Source: Marvinbryantia sp. (GTDB lineage Bacteria; Bacillota; Clostridia; Lachnospirales; Lachnospiraceae). Taken from it: a stretch of 64,000 bases of DNA. Below the pieces are notes generated by a model, which saw only the letters and a list, made by a program, of their open reading frames with translations, did no database searches and was not told the origin of the DNA. The stretch spans positions 23,561 to 87,560 of the forward strand of contig JAEDFS010000004.1 of NCBI GenBank assembly GCA_016297895.1, read 5' to 3'. How positions within the stretch are numbered: the first letter of the stretch is position 1; every line of letters starts with the position of its first letter. Shown here in pieces: positions 60,185 to 64,000 of this stretch. Position numbers and translations under genes: made by a program.

Positions 60185-61513
60185 ATGGAAATCAGAGAAT
60201 TACAGAAAATCATACAGGAAAACGGTGTGGTAGGTGCCGGAGGCGCAGGATTTCCTACTTATGCAAAGCTGACAGATAAAGCAGATACCATTCTTATGAA
60301 CTGTGCGGAATGTGAACCTTTGCTGAAGCTTCACAGACAGCTTCTGGAAAAACATGCCTATGAGATCATGAAGACATTTCATATGGTGGCAGAGACTGTG
60401 GGAGCGTCCGAGGCAATTATCGGCATTAAGAAATCTTATGTGCAGACAGTGAAAGCGCTGCAGCAGCATATTGAAGAATTTCCGGGGATGAGGATCCATC
60501 TTCTGGAAGAAGTATATCCCATGGGGGATGAAGTGGTTTTGATCTACGAAGCGACGGGGCGTGTGGTAAGACCCGGCGGACTGCCCATTGAGCAGGGTGT
60601 GGCCGTATTCAATGTAGAGACGATCTATAATGTATACCGTGCAGTGGAAAAACAGAAACCGGTGACAGATAAATATGTGTCGGTGGTGGCAGAAGTGCAG
60701 CATCCGGTAACGGTGAGAGTTCCTCTGGGATGTACCCTTGAGGAAGTAGTGGCACAGGCTGGAGAGATCACCGTAAAGGATCCGGTGTATTTTGTAGGAG
60801 GCCCCATGATGGGGCGGATCGGAAATCCTTCTGATCCGGTGACCAAGACAACGAACGCTATTCTGGTTCTTCCAAAGGACCATGTGATTGTAATGAAGAA
60901 GAACAGATCTTCTTCCATAGATTTGAAGAGGGCAGCATCTATCTGCTGTCAGTGCAATACCTGCACAGACCTTTGCCCCAGAAATAATCTGGGACATCCC
61001 ATTGATCCGGCCCGCTTTATGAGAGCGGCATCCAATCAGGATTTCAGGGATCTCAACCCCTATCTGGATGCAGCATTCTGCAGCTCCTGCGGAGTCTGTG
61101 AAATGTATTCCTGTCCTCAGAGCCTTGCACCCAGAAGTCTTCTGGCTGATATGAAGGGAGGACTTCGAAAAGCAGGTGTGAAGCCGCCGCAGGGAGTACA
61201 GCCGGTTCCCGTAACTTCGTCCAGAGAGTACCGTAAGGTGCCGGAGGAACGGCTGATGGCACGTCTGGCACTTACCAGATATGACAAGGATGCGCCGCTG
61301 GATGAAACACTCCGGGGAGTGCCGAAGGTGAAGATCCTGTTAAGCCAGCACATTGGTGCACCGGCACAGGCACTGGTAAAAGCCGGAGATGATGTAACCA
61401 GAGGTCAGATGATCGCCAGACCGGCAGATGGCCTGAGCGTGGGAATCCATGCATCTATCTGCGGAAAAGTAACGGAAGTGACGGACCGCCATATTATCAT
61501 TGCGGCAAAGTAG
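60185..61513 (+). CDS. pduS: PduS/RnfC-like flavin and iron-sulfur protein
   Basis: The 442-residue protein has an RnfC-like N-terminal flavin/NADH module (GVVGAGGAGFPTYAKL, about 13-28), an SLBB-like domain, and two [4Fe-4S] motifs: CCQCNTCTDLCP (about 260) and CSSCGVCEMYSCP (about 300). PduS relatives pass electrons from NADH, across the shell through PduT, or reduce cobalamin. No B12 enzyme is visible here, so a redox role is more likely. I chose ATG 60185, with TTGGAG upstream; the in-frame GTG 60146 overlaps the vertex gene. Confidence 0.9.
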   Translation: MEIRELQKIIQENGVVGAGGAGFPTYAKLTDKADTILMNCAECEPLLKLHRQLLEKHAYEIMKTFHMVAETVGASEAIIGIKKSYVQTVKALQQHIEEFPGMRIHLLEEVYPMGDEVVLIYEATGRVVRPGGLPIEQGVAVFNVETIYNVYRAVEKQKPVTDKYVSVVAEVQHPVTVRVPLGCTLEEVVAQAGEITVKDPVYFVGGPMMGRIGNPSDPVTKTTNAILVLPKDHVIVMKKNRSSSIDLKRAASICCQCNTCTDLCPRNNLGHPIDPARFMRAASNQDFRDLNPYLDAAFCSSCGVCEMYSCPQSLAPRSLLADMKGGLRKAGVKPPQGVQPVPVTSSREYRKVPEERLMARLALTRYDKDAPLDETLRGVPKVKILLSQHIGAPAQALVKAGDDVTRGQMIARPADGLSVGIHASICGKVTEVTDRHIIIAAK

Positions 61514-61529
61514 AAAGGACGTGCAGAAT

Positions 61530-62078
61530 ATGAGCAGAGCAATCGGAATGATTGAATTTAAGACAACAGCCGCAGGCATTACAGCGGCCGATACCATGGT
61601 AAAGACCTCCGATGTTGAGATCGTAGAGGCACAGACAGTATGTCCGGGAAAATACATCGCTATCATTACCGGAGACCTCAGTGCAGTAAAGGCAGCAGTG
61701 GAAGTTGCAGTTGCCCAGCATGAGGATAAATGCATTGACAGCTTTGTACTGGGAAATCCTCATGAGTCCATTTTCCCGGCAATTTACGGAACAACAGCAG
61801 TGGAAGAGATCAGTGCACTGGGAATTCTGGAAACATATGATGCAGCATCCATTATCGAGGCAGCAGATCAGGCGGCAAAGACGGCTATCGTGGAACTGAT
61901 CGAGCTTCGTATCGCAAAAGGAATGTGCGGAAAATCCTATATGCTGATCACCGGTGAGGTGTCTGCGGTGGAGGCTTCCATTGACAGAGCAAAAGAACTG
62001 GTTGCAGAAAAGGGAATGTATCTGGATTCCTCCGTGATCGCACATCCTGATAAACGAATGATGGATTCCATTTTGTAA
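61530..62078 (+). CDS. pduT: PduT-like tandem-domain BMC shell protein with pore cysteine
   Basis: The 182-residue protein has two BMC domains in a row (AIGMIEFKTTAAGITAADTMVK and ALGILETYDAASIIEAADQAAK), so it forms trimers. The first domain has TVCPGKYIAIITGD, where the cysteine corresponds to the pore cysteine of PduT that holds a [4Fe-4S] cluster on the three-fold axis. With PduS encoded 17 bases upstream, it should pass electrons across the shell. I chose ATG 61530; GAAAGGAC lies upstream. Confidence 0.92.
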   Translation: MSRAIGMIEFKTTAAGITAADTMVKTSDVEIVEAQTVCPGKYIAIITGDLSAVKAAVEVAVAQHEDKCIDSFVLGNPHESIFPAIYGTTAVEEISALGILETYDAASIIEAADQAAKTAIVELIELRIAKGMCGKSYMLITGEVSAVEASIDRAKELVAEKGMYLDSSVIAHPDKRMMDSIL

Positions 62079-62143
62079 GAAGAGTAAAGAACAGAGTAAG
62101 AAGCAGGCTGTAACGGGCAGAAAAGGAAAAGGGGAATACAATC

Positions 62144-62920
62144 ATGCTGGCATTAGAACGACGGAATCAGATTCTCGAAAAGCTTCAAAAGGAAAAACGG
62201 GTGGTAGTCAGTGAACTGAGTCAGTTGTATGATGTGTCGGAAGAGACCATCCGCCGGGACCTGGATAAGCTGGAAAAGGAAGGCTTAGCCACAAAAAGTT
62301 ACGGCGGTGCTGTCATCAATGAAGATGTAAGCATTGAGCTTCCCTTTAATGTCCGTAAAAATCAGAATGTGACAGGAAAGCAGAAGATGGCAGAAATTGC
62401 AGCATCCATGGTACAGGAAGGAGAACATATTTTTCTGGATGCCAGTACCACAGCAGTGTTTGTGGCAAGGGCGCTGAAGGATAAGAAATCTCTTACCGTG
62501 ATCACAAATTCCATGGAGATTCTGCTGGAGCTGTCGGATGTTTCCGGATGGAATATCATCTCTACCGGAGGCGTCATGAAGGAAGGATATCTGGCATTCT
62601 TAGGTTCCAGGACGGAGGAGGCGATCCGTTCCTATTATGTGGACAAGGTATTTTTTTCCTGTAAGGCGCTGGATCACCGGTGGGGTCTGATGGAGTCCCA
62701 TGAGATGTTTGCATCTACCAAGCGGACAATGATGGAATCCGGGAAAAAGAATATTCTGGTTGTGGACAGCACGAAGTTTGATCAGACTGCATTTTCGGTG
62801 GCAGGAAATCTGCGGAATGTGGATGTGGTCATTACAGATAAAAAACCGGATGTGACGTGGCAGCAGCACTTTATGGAGCTGGGAATTCTGTGCCGGTATC
62901 CGGAAGAGGAGTGCGGGTAA
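62144..62920 (+). CDS. DeoR-family transcriptional regulator
   Basis: The 258-residue protein has the N-terminal DeoR helix-turn-helix (RRNQILEKLQKEKRVVVSELSQLYDVSEETIRRDLDKLE) and a C-terminal sugar-phosphate sensor (HIFLDASTTAVFVAR, VITNSMEILLEL, GGVMKEGYLAFLGSRTEE, VDSTKFDQTAF). It lies inside the BMC operon, between pduT and the alcohol dehydrogenase gene, and probably controls that operon in response to L-fuculose-1-phosphate, lactaldehyde-linked or other phosphates. Its site is unknown; the tandem AAAAACCACA units before the operon promoter are one candidate. Confidence 0.92.
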   Translation: MLALERRNQILEKLQKEKRVVVSELSQLYDVSEETIRRDLDKLEKEGLATKSYGGAVINEDVSIELPFNVRKNQNVTGKQKMAEIAASMVQEGEHIFLDASTTAVFVARALKDKKSLTVITNSMEILLELSDVSGWNIISTGGVMKEGYLAFLGSRTEEAIRSYYVDKVFFSCKALDHRWGLMESHEMFASTKRTMMESGKKNILVVDSTKFDQTAFSVAGNLRNVDVVITDKKPDVTWQQHFMELGILCRYPEEECG

Positions 62921-62931
62921 GGAGAGCGGAT

Positions 62932-64000
62932 ATGAAAACCTTTGAAATGAAAACGGTGATCCATTTTGGAGACAATGCTCTGGATCGGCTCAGGGAGATC
63001 CCCTATCAGCGTGTACTGATCATCACAGATCCTTTTGTGGTTCAGAGCGGGATGATCGAACTGATCACAGCGCCTCTGGAAAAAGGGCATATTACATACG
63101 ATATTTTTCACGATGTGGTACCGGATGCTCCGGTGGGAAAGATCGCAGAGGGAGTGAAAAAGTTTCTGGAGTTTCAGCCGGAGGCCATTGTGGCAGTAGG
63201 CGGCGGCTCCGCCATTGATTCATCCAAGGCAATCCGTGAATTTGCTTTAAAGATCAACAATTACGGTAAAGTGGGGCTGATTGCGATCCCTACCACCAGC
63301 GGAACCGGTTCGGAAGTGACGTCATTTGCGGTAGTCAATGATACGGATGCAAAGGTAAAATATCCTCTGGTCTCTGATGAACTGACTGCCGATGAAGCCA
63401 TCCTGGATGCGGAGCTGGTAAAGAGTGTACCGCCATCGATCACAGCGGACACAGGCATGGATGTATTTACCCATGCGCTGGAGTCGTATGTGAGTACCGG
63501 TCACAACGAGTTCTCAGCAGCACTGGCAGAAAAATCCATCGAGATCTGCGGGGTGTTCCTGCTTCGGGCATATCTGGACGGAAATGATATGCATGCGCGG
63601 CAGAAAATGCATGTGGCTTCCTGTCTGGCCGGACTTTCCTTTAATACGGCGGGACTGGGAATCACTCACAGCATGGCGCACCAGCTGGGAGCCATGTTTC
63701 ATATTCCTCACGGAAGGGCAAATGCCATGCTTCTGCCTCATGTGGTGGAATTTAATGCGAATATCAATAAGCACAGCAAAAGCCAGAAGGAATATCTGCC
63801 GGCAGTAAAACGGTATTCCAATATTTCCCATATTCTGGGGCTGAGCAATTACAATAAAGTAATGAGTGTCCGTTCTCTGGTGAACTGGATCCAGTTCATG
63901 TTAAAAGAGATGAATATTCCCATGACCATACAGGAACTGGGAACCGTGACACCGGACGCATATTTCGGGGCTTTGGACCGGATGGCAGATGCGGCACTGG
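62932..64000 (+). CDS. pduQ: Iron-containing alcohol dehydrogenase, PduQ-like (3' end outside window)
   Basis: The frame is open from ATG 62932 to the window end (356 codons, no stop). Motifs are those of group III alcohol dehydrogenases: VAVGGGSAIDSSKA (NAD), IPTTSGTGSEVTS, DTGMDVFTHALESY, ITHSMAHQLGA and HGRANAMLLPHVVEF with the metal histidines. PduQ reduces propionaldehyde to 1-propanol and recycles NAD+; here it may act on lactaldehyde or another aldehyde. GGAGAG precedes it, 11 bases after the DeoR gene. About 20-30 residues are probably missing. Confidence 0.9.
   Translation, partial: MKTFEMKTVIHFGDNALDRLREIPYQRVLIITDPFVVQSGMIELITAPLEKGHITYDIFHDVVPDAPVGKIAEGVKKFLEFQPEAIVAVGGGSAIDSSKAIREFALKINNYGKVGLIAIPTTSGTGSEVTSFAVVNDTDAKVKYPLVSDELTADEAILDAELVKSVPPSITADTGMDVFTHALESYVSTGHNEFSAALAEKSIEICGVFLLRAYLDGNDMHARQKMHVASCLAGLSFNTAGLGITHSMAHQLGAMFHIPHGRANAMLLPHVVEFNANINKHSKSQKEYLPAVKRYSNISHILGLSNYNKVMSVRSLVNWIQFMLKEMNIPMTIQELGTVTPDAYFGALDRMADAAL

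Overview
The window looks like a chromosomal segment of a Gram-positive gut anaerobe of the Lachnospiraceae type (Clostridia; for example Blautia, Roseburia or a relative). Reasons: strong AGGAGG ribosome-binding sites, a spoVG gene, a GlgC/GlgD pair, the single-chain purL/purQ fusion, DnaD/DnaI-type helicase-loading proteins, a PrsA-type lipoprotein, surface proteins with bacterial SH3 and YARHG domains, and a fucose microcompartment locus like those known from Clostridium phytofermentans and relatives. The assignment is inferred from gene content; no database was searched.

1-9.7 kb: envelope and signalling genes. A truncated membrane Ser/Thr kinase, a large repeat-bearing surface protein, an SH3/YARHG protein, a membrane-anchored unknown, a CPBP protease and signal peptidase I are followed by an M18 aminopeptidase and a PduL-family phosphotransacylase without a targeting peptide. 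9.8-16.3 kb: purine synthesis (FGAM synthase), nagA, a degenerate REP-type transposase homologue next to palindromes, and mscL. 16.3-24.4 kb: a YhaO/YhaN (SbcD/SbcC-like) pair, then a leftward block with PRPP synthetase, a DnaI-like loader, a DnaD-domain protein and murC. A dense cluster of DnaA-box sequences lies between murC and the dnaD-like gene. 24.7-36.3 kb: glgC-glgD, spoVG, pth-mfd, a foldase lipoprotein, a two-component system and a DUF362 protein.

36.2-51.4 kb: sugar uptake and entry, built around L-fucose. Fucose isomerase, two AraC regulators, a LacI regulator, an FGGY sugar kinase, a zinc dehydrogenase, an aldo/keto reductase, a class II aldolase, a ribose-type ABC importer and a FucU mutarotase. 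Four copies of a GTGAARCGTTTCGYTY operator lie before fucI, lacI, the kinase and the aldolase-transporter operon, so these form one LacI-controlled regulon.

51.5-64 kb: an orphan ParA ATPase with a tiny basic partner and a PHP phosphatase lead into a bacterial microcompartment (BMC) operon: fuculose-phosphate aldolase, CoA-acylating aldehyde dehydrogenase, zinc alcohol dehydrogenase, four BMC-H shell proteins, PduL, a pentameric vertex protein, a PduS-like flavo/iron-sulfur protein, a PduT-like trimer, a DeoR regulator and an iron alcohol dehydrogenase cut by the window end. The inferred route is L-fucose to L-fuculose to L-fuculose-1-phosphate, cleaved in the shell to DHAP and L-lactaldehyde, which is then reduced to an alcohol or oxidised through acyl-CoA and acyl-phosphate. 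No diol dehydratase is visible.

Points most worth following: the DnaA-box cluster, the structured leader inside the BMC operon (59747-59885), the 168-bp fold-back sequence after fucI, the phased A-tracts before the BMC promoter, and the ParA/basic-protein pair as a possible BMC-positioning system.
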